The notes below the pieces were generated by a model. The model was not told the DNA's origin and did no database searches. It worked only from the letters and a program-made list of their open reading frames with translations. Below, piece after piece: positions 1 through 16,000 of a stretch of DNA of 64,000 nucleotides. Source of the stretch: Adineta vaga (taxonomy: Eukaryota > Rotifera); contig CP075492.1 of assembly GCA_021613535.1 (NCBI GenBank), positions 13,392,001 through 13,456,000 of the forward strand, given 5' to 3'. Numbering within the stretch: the first letter of the stretch is position 1; the number at the start of each line of letters is the position of its first letter. The position numbers were made by a program, and so were the translations under genes.

Positions 1-126
1 TATGTAAAAATAAAAGACTATTTTCTGTACAATTTTATTTGATATATTAAATATCAACAAAAGAAAACTATTGAATAATCATATTTTAACTGATAAAACA
101 GTAGTACTCATAGGATCTCTGTACTA

Positions 127-1117
127 TTATGTTTGATCACATATTGTACTTAATGGCCGAATTTGTATTGCACGCTGGCAGCATGATATTCGATGTTTAA
201 CAATAGACCGAAATCGACTTGATGTAATTATGAACATATAAAAGTTTCCCTAGAAAAGAAAGATGCAACGTTTGTATATATTATCCTTGAAGATTAAGAC
301 AGTAACATACGACAAAATAGATATTTGTTGCTAATGCAACAATATTCGAAACAAATACTTCTTTCATTTGTCGATCTGCACTTTTAACACTGTCACTTGT
401 AATTGACATATAAGCAGAACTGATACCTGATGGAATGACACTAATCATAATAAGTAGAACTTGTATCAATGTCATTTGTGTTACTTGCCGATCAGCACGT
501 TGTTCAACAAGAACAATTGACTGACTAATATTTCGAAATGTACAATATCCAAATAGAACAACAATTAGAACTGGAATAACACAGAGTAAAATCAAAGTAT
601 ATCCAACAATATAATTACGATAGATAGGATTGGTTATAAGACACATTTTACTTTCCAATTCAATATTGTAATAAACTAGAAAAGGAATTCCATGTAGACA
701 CCAGATAATAATCATACCGAATGTAATTCGATGCGTTCGTTTGATATTACTGTATTGACGAAGAAGAACATTTTTTGATGTAATTAAAAACTGATCTACG
801 GTGGCCATACATGAGCACGTCAATGAAATTAAGGCCAAAACTGAAACGAGAAAGGGACGCATTTTACACCAAACTATCGAAGATGAAGTCAAATCAAGTT
901 CGTAACCAACACTAAGAATTCGAACGGTAAGAATTATTATAATATACAAACAGTTGGTTATTGAACTGAGAAGAAAACAAAATGTCGAAGGATTTTTACG
1001 ATATGTAGCTGTACTCGACAAAATGAAGACATTCATACCATTACCAATAACACCTATAATAAAAAGGAATATACCAATATAGATCGTTAATTGTTGACCA
1101 AGATATGTCAATGTCAT
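127..1117 (-). CDS. Rhodopsin-like GPCR, bdelloid-expanded type (copy 1)
   Basis: Predicted seven-helix receptor of 309 residues in two exons (1117-311 and 249-127) around a 61-bp GT-AG intron in phase 0 within helix 7. The unspliced reading frame ends early, but splicing adds a 40-residue tail starting GNFYMF with the basic segment SRFRSIVKHR, typical of a GPCR cytoplasmic tail. Visible marks are GN (25-26) in helix 1, Cys84 and Cys159 as the likely extracellular disulfide, and VDQF (107-110) at the usual DRY position, so the G-protein motif is altered. Such divergent class A receptors are abundant in bdelloids. The ligand is unknown; a chemosensory or peptide receptor role is a guess. It forms a tandem pair with the next gene, which has an exon 1 of exactly the same length. 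Confidence 0.85.
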
Positions 1118-1587
1118 AGTTATTTGTTCTTGTTATTGTAACAGATTGTTTGTAGTTAGTTAAGTAAATATAAAATGCAAATAAAATAAAAATCTAATTA
1201 TCGAGTATTTTCAAGTATTGATCATCTTATAGTCAACAGTACTTATATTTGTTCGTACAATTTCATTCTAGAAATAAATTCTAATCAAGCGATATATACG
1301 AATGTATTTATTTAAAATCTAAAACAATACAATAAGAAACTCAACAATATTACAAATGTTTCTTTTTATGAACAACAGAAAGAAATAAAATTGCTAAGAG
1401 TTGCAGTTATTAAGAGTGAAGTAAAATAGTCAACTAATTTCCATTAAGTAATGACATTTCCATGATTACTAACTAAAGAATGAAATATTAGAATAATCAT
1501 GCGTAACTGTTTTCAAAAAAAAATGTTGAGTAACAAGCAAGTAAAATAACTTATATAAATGTTTTAAGTTTTACAACATATAATTTA
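1118..1587. other. Intergenic, between tandem GPCR genes
   Basis: AT-rich spacer of 470 bp between two genes in the same orientation. It should hold the promoter of the left gene and the 3' end of the right gene. I see no open frame with coding character and no repeat. Confidence 0.6.
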
Positions 1588-2539
1588 TCATCTGGGATGA
1601 ATTCGATGCCACACTGATAATCGACTTTTTACCGTTCGACGAAATCGATTTGATGTGATTAAAAACATATAAAAATTTCCCTGAAAGAATAGAAATGAAA
1701 ATTTAAAAAGTAAAAAATAAAACACAACTTACGACATAATAAAAATAAGATATAAGAATAAATATAGTCGAAGCTAACAATTCTTTAACAAGACGATCAA
1801 GATTTTTAACTATTTGATTCGTAAGAATATTATATGCCATATAACTTCCGTATGGAACCATACTAATGATCATCAATAGAATTTGAATCAACATCATTTT
1901 GATTAACTGTCGATCAGCTTGTTGTTCAGCAAGAATTCTTGTCAAATGAATATTTCGATACGTTAAATATCCAAATATACTCATTATTATTATTGGTACA
2001 GTACATTGAAGAACAAGAATATATATTGGCACATAGATAATATAACTATTACTGTTAGATTGACATCGATTGGTTACTGGTGAAATATCATAGGAAACAA
2101 GAACAGGAATTCCATGAAGAAACCAAATTATATTAGCGAGGAGTACAAATTTCTTTGCTCGACGAAGATCACTAAATTGTCTAAGATGTGCATGTTTTGA
2201 AGTCACCAAATATTGATCAATAACAGCTAAACATGAACAAGTCGCTGAAGTTAAACCACAATAACCGACAGAGAATTGTTGAAATCGACACCAGAATACT
2301 GAGTATTGAGCTATATTAATATCAAATATTGCATTAATGAGGCGACTGGTAAGATTAACTAATATATAAGAATTATTATATATTGAACTGATTAGAAAAA
2401 AGAATGTGCATGGTGTCGTACGATAATTCTCAACAGTAGAAAATATGAATATGTTCATTGCATTACCAAATAGACCTGCGAAATAGAGCGTTGATCCTAA
2501 ATAAATAGTTAATTGTTGACTGATATACGTCAATGACAT
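1588..2539 (-). CDS. Rhodopsin-like GPCR, bdelloid-expanded type (copy 2)
   Basis: Predicted receptor of 299 residues in two exons (2539-1733, 1680-1588) with a 52-bp GT-AG intron. The intron sits at the same place and phase as in the neighbouring receptor, and both first exons are 807 nt, so the two are tandem duplicates. The second exon encodes GNFYMFLITSNRFRRTVKSR and then the stop. The start MSLTYISQQL matches MTLTYLGQQL of copy 1. GN (25-26) in helix 1 and a VIDQY-type sequence in place of DRY are visible. Many differences between the copies suggest an old duplication. Ligand and function are unknown. Confidence 0.85.
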
Positions 2540-3445
2540 TATTCAAATGAAGCTTTTTTCAAGTTCTTCACGCTCATACTCTTTTTTTAAGATATAATTA
2601 GAACAAAAATAGATTAAGATGAAATCGCTTGGATAAGCAGAAAATATCAATTAATCATAACGAGCAATAAAAAATGTCGCATCACCTTTCATCCGCTTTG
2701 AAATCTAATCTGCAAGAACTTTTCAAATTCACAACTAAAATAAGTCTATTTTATTCATACAAAAAGTAGAAAGTGATAACTGTAAATCTTCGAATTCAGA
2801 TTATATAAAGGTCAAACTTTTAGAACATATTTTTTTAGTTAAAACCAAATCGAAACTATTTTTATAATGAAGAAAAAAACAACAAACAAACAAATATGAG
2901 TACAGATGTCACCAATTGAATATTGTAAAGTAGAAAGTGATACTTTGCCAAATAGAATTCGATCTAATTATGCAAAATCAATTATTTAAATGATAATGAT
3001 CGAAAATATAATTATACTTTTCAATCTTTTGCCCTTTCTCTTCTCGTGTATTGATGAGAAAAAGCAGAATGATGTTTTTTCATACACACTATCATACAAT
3101 ACATATTAATATATGTTCGATAAGGTTGTTTATTAGCATAAACTGTATGATGTTTTTTTCCTCAATTTATTTGAAGTGCTGGTAAGAAAAAATAACTTAC
3201 TTTAATGATTCTAGCAAAAGGATTCACAAAACTCAACAATATATTTCTGTCGTTGTCAGATAGAATAATGTTTTTATAGAATTTAAATATCAGTTCATAC
3301 TCGATAGAGATGATAAATAATTTACAAATAATCGATTTACTACTCGTGCAATAGATATTCTTCTGATTCTATGTATTTTTCATAGAGTATATACTTCTTC
3401 AGATTAACATCTGATCATTGAATACTACAAGAGCCAGAACAAAAG
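2540..3445. other. Divergent intergenic region (GPCR / glutamate receptor)
   Basis: About 900 bp between head-to-head genes, so it should carry both promoters. A TATATAAAGG box lies near 2812 and a TATATAC stretch near 3389, but I cannot tie either to a start site. No coding frame seen. Confidence 0.5.
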
Positions 3446-6163
3446 ATGATTCAATTTAGTCGAAACATTCGTTTCTCATGTTTGTGTTTACTACTTCGAT
3501 TATTTACTTTATCGTATGTCAAAACAGATTGGCCTTCGACGAATTCATCCAACGTGAAACTGTTAGGTCTCTTTTATGATATATCAAACGTAACGGAAAC
3601 CACGACATGGTCTCTTCATGCTCGTGCGATGTTCAAGTCGGCAATCATTCTTTCTCATCGTTATAACATCACTATACAACAACATCTTATTGGATGGCAA
3701 TCAGCCCAAACTGCAGGTGATCCTATGACTGCTCTCGGAACAACATGTCAACTGATGACCAACTCCAACATTCTCGGTATCGTCGGACCTCCATTATCGA
3801 GAGAATCTGTCATTCTTGCACCGTTCGCCGCACGAGTTGGTATTCCTCATATTTCCTATGCAGCCACAGATCCGGCATTGTCTGATAGAAGTACTTATTC
3901 TACTTTCTATCGCACAGTTCCATCAGACAACACAGCTGCACTAGCCATTGCTCAGCTTTTCATTCGTTTCAACTGGACATCCACTATCATCATCTATCAG
4001 AATGATGCATATGGATCTGGTGGAGCAACAGCCATCATTGACACATTCGATCGAATGAATCTCAGTGTTGCACAATCAATCGTCTTTGACATCGTATCCA
4101 TGTCGATCCGAGGAAATCTCAAAACTCTTCTCACCTCTAGTCAAACACGCATTGTCATCTTATGGACGGAATCAAACTACGCTCGTTTGACATTAGAAGA
4201 AGCTATTCGATCCGATGTTCTTGCTCCACATTTCACCTGGATACTGAGTACAAATATTCCACTTGACAGTTTCAACAGTACTACTGACTATGAAAAGCTA
4301 AGCGGTATGCTCACAGTCGAACCAGTCGTTGGAAGTGTTGTTGGTGCATCGATTAATACTACATTGTTGACTGCAGCATTCGACATCTGGAAAGAATATG
4401 AACCAGCATCATTTCCTGGATCAGACAATGTTATGAACTATGCATTGTTCGCATTCGATGCCACTTGGATGTTGATTCAAGGTCTCGTTGAACTATGTTC
4501 ACAAACAACATCCAACATTTCATCGACATCATCATGTGTATCCTTTACAGGTGATTCATTTTGTTTCAATCGACGATTTGTACATTCAGATGAGTTCATT
4601 AATATTCTTGATCGTCGTTTGTTTCGTGGTGTAACAGGACCTGTTGAGTTCAATAGTAATACAACAGATCGAGTGGATGGAAACTATTACATTGCAAAAA
4701 ATGTACAACAATGTTCAAAAGATTTAGAGTATGTTCCAGTGTTGGTATGGTCGAATTCAGGTGATTGGACAAGGAATGCACGAACGAGTGTGATTGTATG
4801 GCCAGGCACTTCATTGAAAGTTCCTACTGGTTATATAGCAATATCTCGAGTGACTCTACAGATTGCAGTAATCGAAGCATTTCCATTCACTATAAAAAGA
4901 GAGTTTAGAAATCAATCAGGTGCAGTATTTACTAAGTTAACTGGTTATATACCTGATTTCATTGAACAATTGCAAGATTATATGCATTTTAGTGTAAATA
5001 TTACTTATTTTTCACCAGATCAGTCATATAATGAACTTGTCGATGCAGTAGCTAATGGTACTTTCGATATGTTCATTGGTGATGTCACAGTAACTTCTGC
5101 ACGAAGAGAAAAAGTCGCATTTTCAAGTACTATCTTTGATAATTCACTACGTATCATTGTACGAGAATCAGTCGATGATCAATTGAATCTTTGGTCATTT
5201 CTCAAACCATTTTCCAGTAAACTTTGGATCACTTCTTTTGCAGCAATAGTATATGCTGGATTAATAATTTCCATCATAGAAAGAGATGAAAATGAAGCTC
5301 TTCAAGATCGATCATTCATATCATTGATTGCAATGAGTATGTGGTTTTCATTTGGTACAATCACAGGATATGGTATTGATTTTCATGTTACAACAGCTGC
5401 GGGTCGTATTCTAACCATTGGGTTATATGCTTTAAGTCTAGTATTAGTTGCAACATACACTGCACATTTAACATCTGATCTGACAGTAATGAAAGCAACA
5501 AGTAGCATATCTGGAATTGATGATATTAAAAACGGAAAAGTCTCATTCGATCGTATTGGTATTCTTATTAATACCTCTGTCGAAGACTATTATTTGAGAG
5601 AGATCTCTGGTGGAAATCGGAATTTCTATCCATTAAAATCAATTGATGAACTGTTTGATGCTTTAGTAAACAACATAATCGATGTATCAATGATGGATGC
5701 TGGTATTCTAGAATATGCTACTAGTAGTACTTATTGTAATTTGACTTTAGTTGGTACAGATTTCGATCGAAATGCATTTGGAATTGTTTTTCAGAAAAAC
5801 TGGTTTTTCGAAGACGATCTTGATGTGGCTATATTATCAATAAAAGAATCAGGCATAGCGGATGATTTAAAAGTAAAATGGTTTCAATCAAGTGCTTGTA
5901 CACATTCGGATGAAACTTCTGTTGCAATGTCGATCGAGTCAATGGCTGGTTTATTTTTAACATTTACAGTAATTTGTATTTTAGGACTATTATGGTTTAC
6001 GTGGAAAAAACGATTGAGCATCAGAGATCATTTATTATTGTGGATGCAGAAGAAAAAATCATCAACTGAACGAAATGCCCCTTCGACAAAGCATTCAAAT
6101 GAATTTTTACCTAACGATGGGTCAGGTCATAAATCATCAGTGTATTCAGTTACGTATTTATAA
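3446..6163 (+). CDS. Ionotropic glutamate receptor-like channel with K+-type pore motif
   Basis: Single-exon gene for 905 residues with the full plan of a eukaryotic glutamate receptor channel. The order is: signal peptide (about 1-26); amino-terminal LIVBP/ANF-type domain (about 35-440, with GIVGPPLSRES); ligand-binding half S1 with Arg553 in TVTSARREKVAFS, the expected agonist carboxylate contact; first membrane helix (about 590-612); pore loop; second helix ending ATYTAHL (669-675), the counterpart of SYTANL; S2 with Asp751 in MMDAG at the agonist amine site; last helix (about 832-855) and a short tail. The pore reads FGTITGYG with GYG at 641-643, resembling the potassium-channel filter. 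A bdelloid receptor with a potassium signature (AvGluR1 of Adineta vaga) is established in the literature; kinship with it is my inference. The absence of introns in 2.7 kb is unusual here. Confidence 0.9.
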   Translation: MIQFSRNIRFSCLCLLLRLFTLSYVKTDWPSTNSSNVKLLGLFYDISNVTETTTWSLHARAMFKSAIILSHRYNITIQQHLIGWQSAQTAGDPMTALGTTCQLMTNSNILGIVGPPLSRESVILAPFAARVGIPHISYAATDPALSDRSTYSTFYRTVPSDNTAALAIAQLFIRFNWTSTIIIYQNDAYGSGGATAIIDTFDRMNLSVAQSIVFDIVSMSIRGNLKTLLTSSQTRIVILWTESNYARLTLEEAIRSDVLAPHFTWILSTNIPLDSFNSTTDYEKLSGMLTVEPVVGSVVGASINTTLLTAAFDIWKEYEPASFPGSDNVMNYALFAFDATWMLIQGLVELCSQTTSNISSTSSCVSFTGDSFCFNRRFVHSDEFINILDRRLFRGVTGPVEFNSNTTDRVDGNYYIAKNVQQCSKDLEYVPVLVWSNSGDWTRNARTSVIVWPGTSLKVPTGYIAISRVTLQIAVIEAFPFTIKREFRNQSGAVFTKLTGYIPDFIEQLQDYMHFSVNITYFSPDQSYNELVDAVANGTFDMFIGDVTVTSARREKVAFSSTIFDNSLRIIVRESVDDQLNLWSFLKPFSSKLWITSFAAIVYAGLIISIIERDENEALQDRSFISLIAMSMWFSFGTITGYGIDFHVTTAAGRILTIGLYALSLVLVATYTAHLTSDLTVMKATSSISGIDDIKNGKVSFDRIGILINTSVEDYYLREISGGNRNFYPLKSIDELFDALVNNIIDVSMMDAGILEYATSSTYCNLTLVGTDFDRNAFGIVFQKNWFFEDDLDVAILSIKESGIADDLKVKWFQSSACTHSDETSVAMSIESMAGLFLTFTVICILGLLWFTWKKRLSIRDHLLLWMQKKKSSTERNAPSTKHSNEFLPNDGSGHKSSVYSVTYL

Positions 6164-6411
6164 ACAAAAGACTTTAATATTTACATTGCATTTCATATAT
6201 ATATATATATACAGAATAAATTTGTCTATGATATAAAGATTTGTCGAGATGAATTGTTTATCATGTATCATCTTTGCTTTGTTTTGCGTTAGATGATGAT
6301 TGTCATTCATAATATACGATCTTTTTCAAGTATGATCAAGTTCAGACATTAATTTATTAAGTTATCCGTAAAAATAACAAAGCAAAAAAAAAGAAAACGA
6401 AACGTAACAAT

Positions 6412-10397
<3,986 letters not shown>

Positions 10398-10695
10398 CGA
10401 ACAGCATTAACAAACAAATGATAACAATCTAGAACAATTCTGTCTTTCATTCATAGATGAGGTGATCAAGAAGAAGAAGAAGAAGCATTTATTTGAGAGA
10501 TAAATGTTTACTTTATTCGTTCTTTTTTTTTTACTTAAGGATTAAATAAGGATAAAGACAAGACAAGAACAACAAAAAAAAATACATTTATGTATAATAA
10601 AGAAATAGGTTGAAATATATCGAGAATTCTTAAAAATAAAAGTGAGACAATCAGTTAACGAGACGAACAATATTCAGAAGGATCTATTGTAAGAA

Positions 10696-13600
10696 TTAAG
10701 CATCGACGGGTGCTTCATCTAAGAGAAGACGAAAGGAGAATGGAACGAATGGATAGCCTTCGCCTTTATAAAATTTCGATTGAAATTCAACCCTAGAATA
10801 AAACGAAATAATTTTCAATGACAAAAGAAAAACAATTTCAAATACAAACCAATGAAGACGTAATGCATGTAGAAAAGCTGAAAGTCCTTCCATAAGAAGT
10901 AGAATAAATACTGTTAATGATGACCATGGCATAAAAACTATAAACGATGCAATTGCACCACCGTATCCATCCATAGATAACCCAATATGTAAAACCATGT
11001 TCCACAAGACTTCCGATAATTCTATAACGAACAGATAAAAAAAGAAAATGAATTATAGCGAGAACAAATGAAGTTAATCTACGAACGGGCATGAGCTAAT
11101 GATAAAGCCCAAAGTCGTAAATATGATGCTGTATGAGATATACAACCAAGAAAATATTCGATGGTATGAATTCCTTGTTCAACCCAAACTTCACTCATTT
11201 CAACCTAGAATTGATTGTTAAGAAATAGAAAGAAAGAGAAATAGATGATTAATTAGCAATAAAAAGCAAGTATTTGTGTAAAGCACCTCAGCTTGGTGAT
11301 GTTGTTGGTGTAAATGTTCATCGTCAAGCATTTCCTCCGTATCTGTATCCCGTACATCAACATCAAGCGCAACACCTCTCTATAAAAAAAAGTAAGCAGC
11401 ATTAAATTAATCTGAGCAAAATTAATCATGATTTAAATTAGATGAGTTTTTCATTAAAAAAAAGAGTTTGGCATTGTTTTTTAACCTTTTGTGGTGGTTC
11501 GTGAAATTCCGATTGTTGTTGTTGATCATGTTGTTCTTCTGTCTCACTCTCACTACTTGCATTTGCATGTGTTACTGATGAATACTGTAGTTTCATCATT
11601 AATATACATTGTATTCAAATGAAGAAATTTTAGTGAATACTTACATTTGCTCGTCTTTTATTCATCATAATTCGATAAATAGGTTTGCCTAAAAGTAACC
11701 ATGGAATGCAAGCCACTGCTATAAGAATAAGGATTGTTTGGAGTGCTTTTTGGCCAGTATAGAATTGTCTAGAACTTTCAGGTTCATTCGGATAGGTCAT
11801 TAAGATCATATTAATCAAATCTTCGAAAAGAAAACAAATTCAAATATTGTTTTTTTTTTGTAACGAAGAAAGAAAAAATGTTTCTTACGTATCAGTAGTG
11901 AGGGTGCACCAGTTGCAGTTTCTCCAGCATAATGGGTCCATTTATAGAAGATTAATATGATTAAATAGAAGAAAATACATGCAAGAAAAATGATTTGTGG
12001 AAGAAATTCGAGATAAATTGCATGACGATGATTAAAATGTCTGAAAACATAAGAAAAAAAGAGAAAGAGAGAAAAGAAGATTTTTGATGATATTAAAACA
12101 AGTATTCTATATCTTACAAATGATTCCATAAACTAAGAAATACACCAAAACCCATTTGAAGAATTCCGATAATAATTGCAAATTTCATTTTAATTGAATT
12201 TGTAAATGTTATTTTATTTTCTGCTAATTGCCAAACTGGATCCAAACCTATTGGATATGGTGTACCCGAATACATCTGTTGATAAGTACGTGTACCATTA
12301 TATAGATATGGCGTTGGTTCGAGTGTTACTGCATCACCTTTATTCAATGTTTTATCACTGAAAACAAAACGAAAAATATTGTTTTTGTTGAAAGAAAATT
12401 AAAACAAATTTTTTATACTCGAATCGAACTCTCCACGACGAACCAAAAATATTCATGGATCTTGAAAAAATATCATTATAAACCAGACCTGTATATATCG
12501 AGAATAAACCCATTAATAAGATAATATATCTTCCACCAAAAAAGATCGTCCAAACTTCTTGATTTTTCCATTTATCTTTCAATGAACGTTCTTTTAGAAC
12601 CATCCAAAGTGCAAAGACAGAAACGAGAATACCATGACCAGCATCACCAAACATCACCGCAAATAGAAATGGAAATGTGATTACAACAAATGGCATTGGA
12701 TTGATTTCTCGATATGTTGCAACACCATAGGCATCAACGATATTTTGAAAACCTTGAGTAAATCGATTTAATTTATGATGAGTTGGTGGTTGTTCACGAG
12801 TTACCATACGATTTAATACTGACGAAACAGTTCCACCACCACTAGCTTCCTATATTTAAATAAATATAATTGAATAAATGCAAATGATTTAATATATAAA
12901 AATCACATACGGATCCTTTTCGAAGTGCTAATTGAATTCGATCAAGTTCGCTAACTGGTGCCCAACATTCTGCAATTAAACATTTTCTTGCCACATCATT
13001 ATTAAACATATTCATTGTATGATAAATAGCTTTAATTTTTTTCACTTTAATTTGCCATGTTCGAAGATTTCGTGATGTAGCAGCGAGAACTCGTTGACGA
13101 TGATCTTGAGTTTGACTGAGAACAACTGTCAGATCTTCTAAACGTGTCATGACACCCATAGCTAATTCTCGACGTTCATGTGGATTTTCCGGACAAGGAT
13201 AGATATTTGCACGAAAACTAAATATATCAACGCATTTTGTTTTTGTATTATTATGAATTCAATCGAATAAAAAGAAGAACTAAAAACGTACCCTTCACAA
13301 ATCTTTTGTACACGATTTTTAAGTTGTTCACCTTGAAAGAATATGACAAAGACTGTTTTATGGATTTTTTCACCCTAAAGGAACAAAATGCACATTTCAT
13401 TATACGTATAAATAAAATTACTTACTGTCAAAGGATCTTCGATGAGTTCAGGAATTTCAGCTTGACGAAGAAATACATTTCCTCGACAAACTCGCCATAA
13501 CATTCGTTCAAATGCTACCATACGTTCACGTGGAACAACACCGGTTATGAATCTATTTTCAAAGAAAAGGAAAAAAACCAAACATTTATATATGTGAAAA

Positions 13601-14690
13601 ACAAAAAGAAAACAGGGGAGACACATGACGCTAGGCAAAAACTAAACATATGACACAACTATTTAGTTTACCCAAGTTTCATTCCACTAGTTGTTGTAGT
13701 TGTTTGTCCACCTAATTCAATATCTCGATCGCCATTTATGTCTTCCATGACACCACCTGGTCGAGAGATAGCCTTTAGAAAAGAAACAAAAAAGAAAACT
13801 AACATGCAGACTAGAAGAAGAAGAAGAAGAACAATGAGAAACTAATAATCGAGCATATGTTATAATCAAATATAAGCGAGCCGAGCAGCAAGTCAGTGTG
13901 TCCCCTCGGTTTTCAAACAAGAATCATATCTCTACCCTAATTTATTATGACTGATCATCGAATATTCATACAGTAGTTGTGCTTGATCGTCGTCCGAATC
14001 CCCCTGGTTACGATTGCGTGCTGATGTAAACACCATCTCTGCCTAATGTCTCCCGTGATTTTAAAAAGCAAAGCTTTCAGTTATTTAGAAAAACTTACAT
14101 CATCAAAAAAGCCTTGTGTCATTGTTAAATTATGTTTTAGTTCAGTTAATTCATTAAAATTTCGAAGAAGTGCATCGGCATTCGTATTAATTTCTTTTAA
14201 TTCATGATCCAATTTTTCAAATGTTGCCTAAATAAACAAAATTCTTTTCCTAATCAATTCTTCGAAGATTAAAAACAAAAATTTTACTTCTAAATCAATC
14301 ATTTCTCGAGGTTTTGGTGCATCTGGATTATCTTCTGGGTCATAAATTGGTAATTCATCTTTCTTTATTTCCGTTTCAAGAAATCCTATAAAAACATTCA
14401 CATGAACTTTCCTTTCAAATCATATTGTTAAACATACGAAGTTTGCGTTCCATTTCTTCACATCGTCGAACTTCATTGACATATTTACGTTGAAAAGCAT
14501 TGACATTCGGATTCAGCTAATTAAACAAAAATTAGATGAAAATGAAACTTTAAAAAGACAACAATTATCATACATCACGAAATTGAACAATTCCTAATTC
14601 TCCCAATTCAGATATACAAGAATAAGCTGCATCTGGTTGCAAGAAGAGCTGACATAAAGTCATTTCTTCACTGCGAAAGATCGTACTCAT
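10696..14690 (-). CDS. V-type H+-ATPase subunit a (116 kDa, Vo sector)
   Basis: Seventeen exons give 872 residues, a normal length: 14690-14574, 14516-14438, 14385-14288, 14227-14099, 13772-13672, 13552-13426, 13374-13292, 13217-12911, 12849-12419, 12357-12118, 12040-11889, 11820-11645, 11584-11486, 11379-11287, 11204-11087, 11021-10850, 10792-10696. It forms the proton half-channels of the V-ATPase in acidic organelle membranes. The start [17 protein letters not shown] is the family N terminus, so an upstream in-frame Met at 14870 was not used. Other marks are [40 protein letters not shown] and [15 protein letters not shown], which contains the essential proton-transfer Arg774. A variable acidic/Gln-rich loop (about 680-745) precedes the last helices. 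Exon 4 joins 13772 in phase across a 326-bp intron holding a possible extra exon (13972-14042). Confidence 0.95.
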
Positions 14691-15598
14691 CACTCGGCTG
14701 TTCAAATAAAAAAGAATATAAATATATCTAGAAAAAAAAGAACAAAATACGTATTCATTGCAATAACTATTACGTATAGTAATTATATCTTTCTTCACAC
14801 TTTTATTAATGTATAGAGAAATTTTTCCTTCAATATAAAGATAAAATTTTCGATTGAGTTTAATAGTCATCAGATGATGTCTTCATTGTAAGATGTTAGT
14901 TTGGTTTTTATTTGCAAATAAAGAATCCATCTTCAAAGAATGTGATTGTCCTCCTCATAATCACTCATCATCAAAAATGACGACAACAACAGTTTTTCAT
15001 CATTTCAATACTTACCAATGAGAATTATACCATCTATAGAGGGCGCTAGTTTTCATATCTGTTAGTTTCAACATAAAATCTTTCGCTAAACCAAGATGTA
15101 CGCACATTCGATTCGCACTGGGATTTTAGGAGATTTCTTCTGTAGAATTTATCATCGCATATCTTTCATTCGTGAGAAAGAATTCTAATTAACGAAAATT
15201 TTCAAACATCACTAAAGAGGTTACTTTGAATTCATTTCATTGGAATTGTGCTTCATCATACAGTCAAACGACGACAACGACGACGACGATGTTTATTATT
15301 CGAATTCTAATAAATCAATTGAGGCCTTCAGCTTCTTCATTATGATATATTCACCTATTGCCTCGAAGTAATGAAATACAACTCGAAATTATTTTGATTT
15401 TATCAGTCAATAATGACAGAATACAATGCATCAATCTATATAAATATAGTTGATATTTAAGAATTTTCATAAGAAGAATGAACGTTGCGTTGTCCATGTA
15501 GAAATTCATTTTATCAATTTCTCTGACACACGTCGGAAGTACGACATTCCCGTTTTTTGTTTTAGAAAACTTAACGTATTGAAACATACACCAATAAA
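14691..15598. other. Divergent intergenic region (V-ATPase a / DUF1398 gene)
   Basis: About 900 bp between divergent genes; promoters and the 5' leader of the V-ATPase gene must lie here. A simple CGACGACAACGACGACGACG stretch is at about 15269-15288. The frame running upstream of the V-ATPase start lacks family similarity. Confidence 0.5.
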
Positions 15599-16000
15599 AT
15601 GTTTACACTCAAACAGATAGAAGAAGCTCATAGTAACGTAAAAACAGGCCATGATTATCCTCGTTATGTACAAAATTTAAAGAAACTTGGAATGACACGT
15701 TATGAACACTTCTTAAAAAGTGGAATTACAGTTTACTATGGAACAAATGATTATAAAATTGGTTCATCTCCAACTCATGAACCGATAGATATATCTCCAA
15801 ATGCATCACCAACAGGATTAAAGGAAATAATAAGTAAACACCAGCAAGGTCAAACCGATTTTCCAACATTCAGTCTTCAAGCTGCTGAAAATGGTACGGA
15901 TAGATGGATTGTTAATTTAGAAGCTATGGTTTGTACTTATTATGATCAACAAGGAAATGAAATGTATGCCGAACCTATACCTGAAGTAACTGACAATTAA
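15599..16000 (+). CDS. DUF1398 (YbcV-like) protein, likely of bacterial origin
   Basis: Intronless gene for 133 residues. The sequence fits the DUF1398 family, found mainly in bacteria and once labelled phage envelope protein: start MFTLKQIEEAHSNVKTGHDY, then YVQNLKKLGMTRYEHFLKSG, VYYGTNDYKI, a KHQQGQTDFPTF motif and a C-terminal WIVNLEAMVCTYYDQQGNEM. The family length is about 130, so it is complete. Its biochemical role is unknown in any organism. In an animal genome where most genes have introns, a short uninterrupted bacterial-type gene suggests horizontal transfer, which is well documented in bdelloids. Its base composition matches the flanks and it lies between clearly animal genes, arguing against a contaminant read. 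Confidence in the family is based on remembered motif pattern, not a search. Confidence 0.75.
   Translation: MFTLKQIEEAHSNVKTGHDYPRYVQNLKKLGMTRYEHFLKSGITVYYGTNDYKIGSSPTHEPIDISPNASPTGLKEIISKHQQGQTDFPTFSLQAAENGTDRWIVNLEAMVCTYYDQQGNEMYAEPIPEVTDN

Noticed and set aside
14691-14870. Upstream in-frame start for the V-ATPase a subunit at 14870.
   Set aside because: The added residues lack similarity to the family, whose N terminus is the [12 protein letters not shown] type at 14690.
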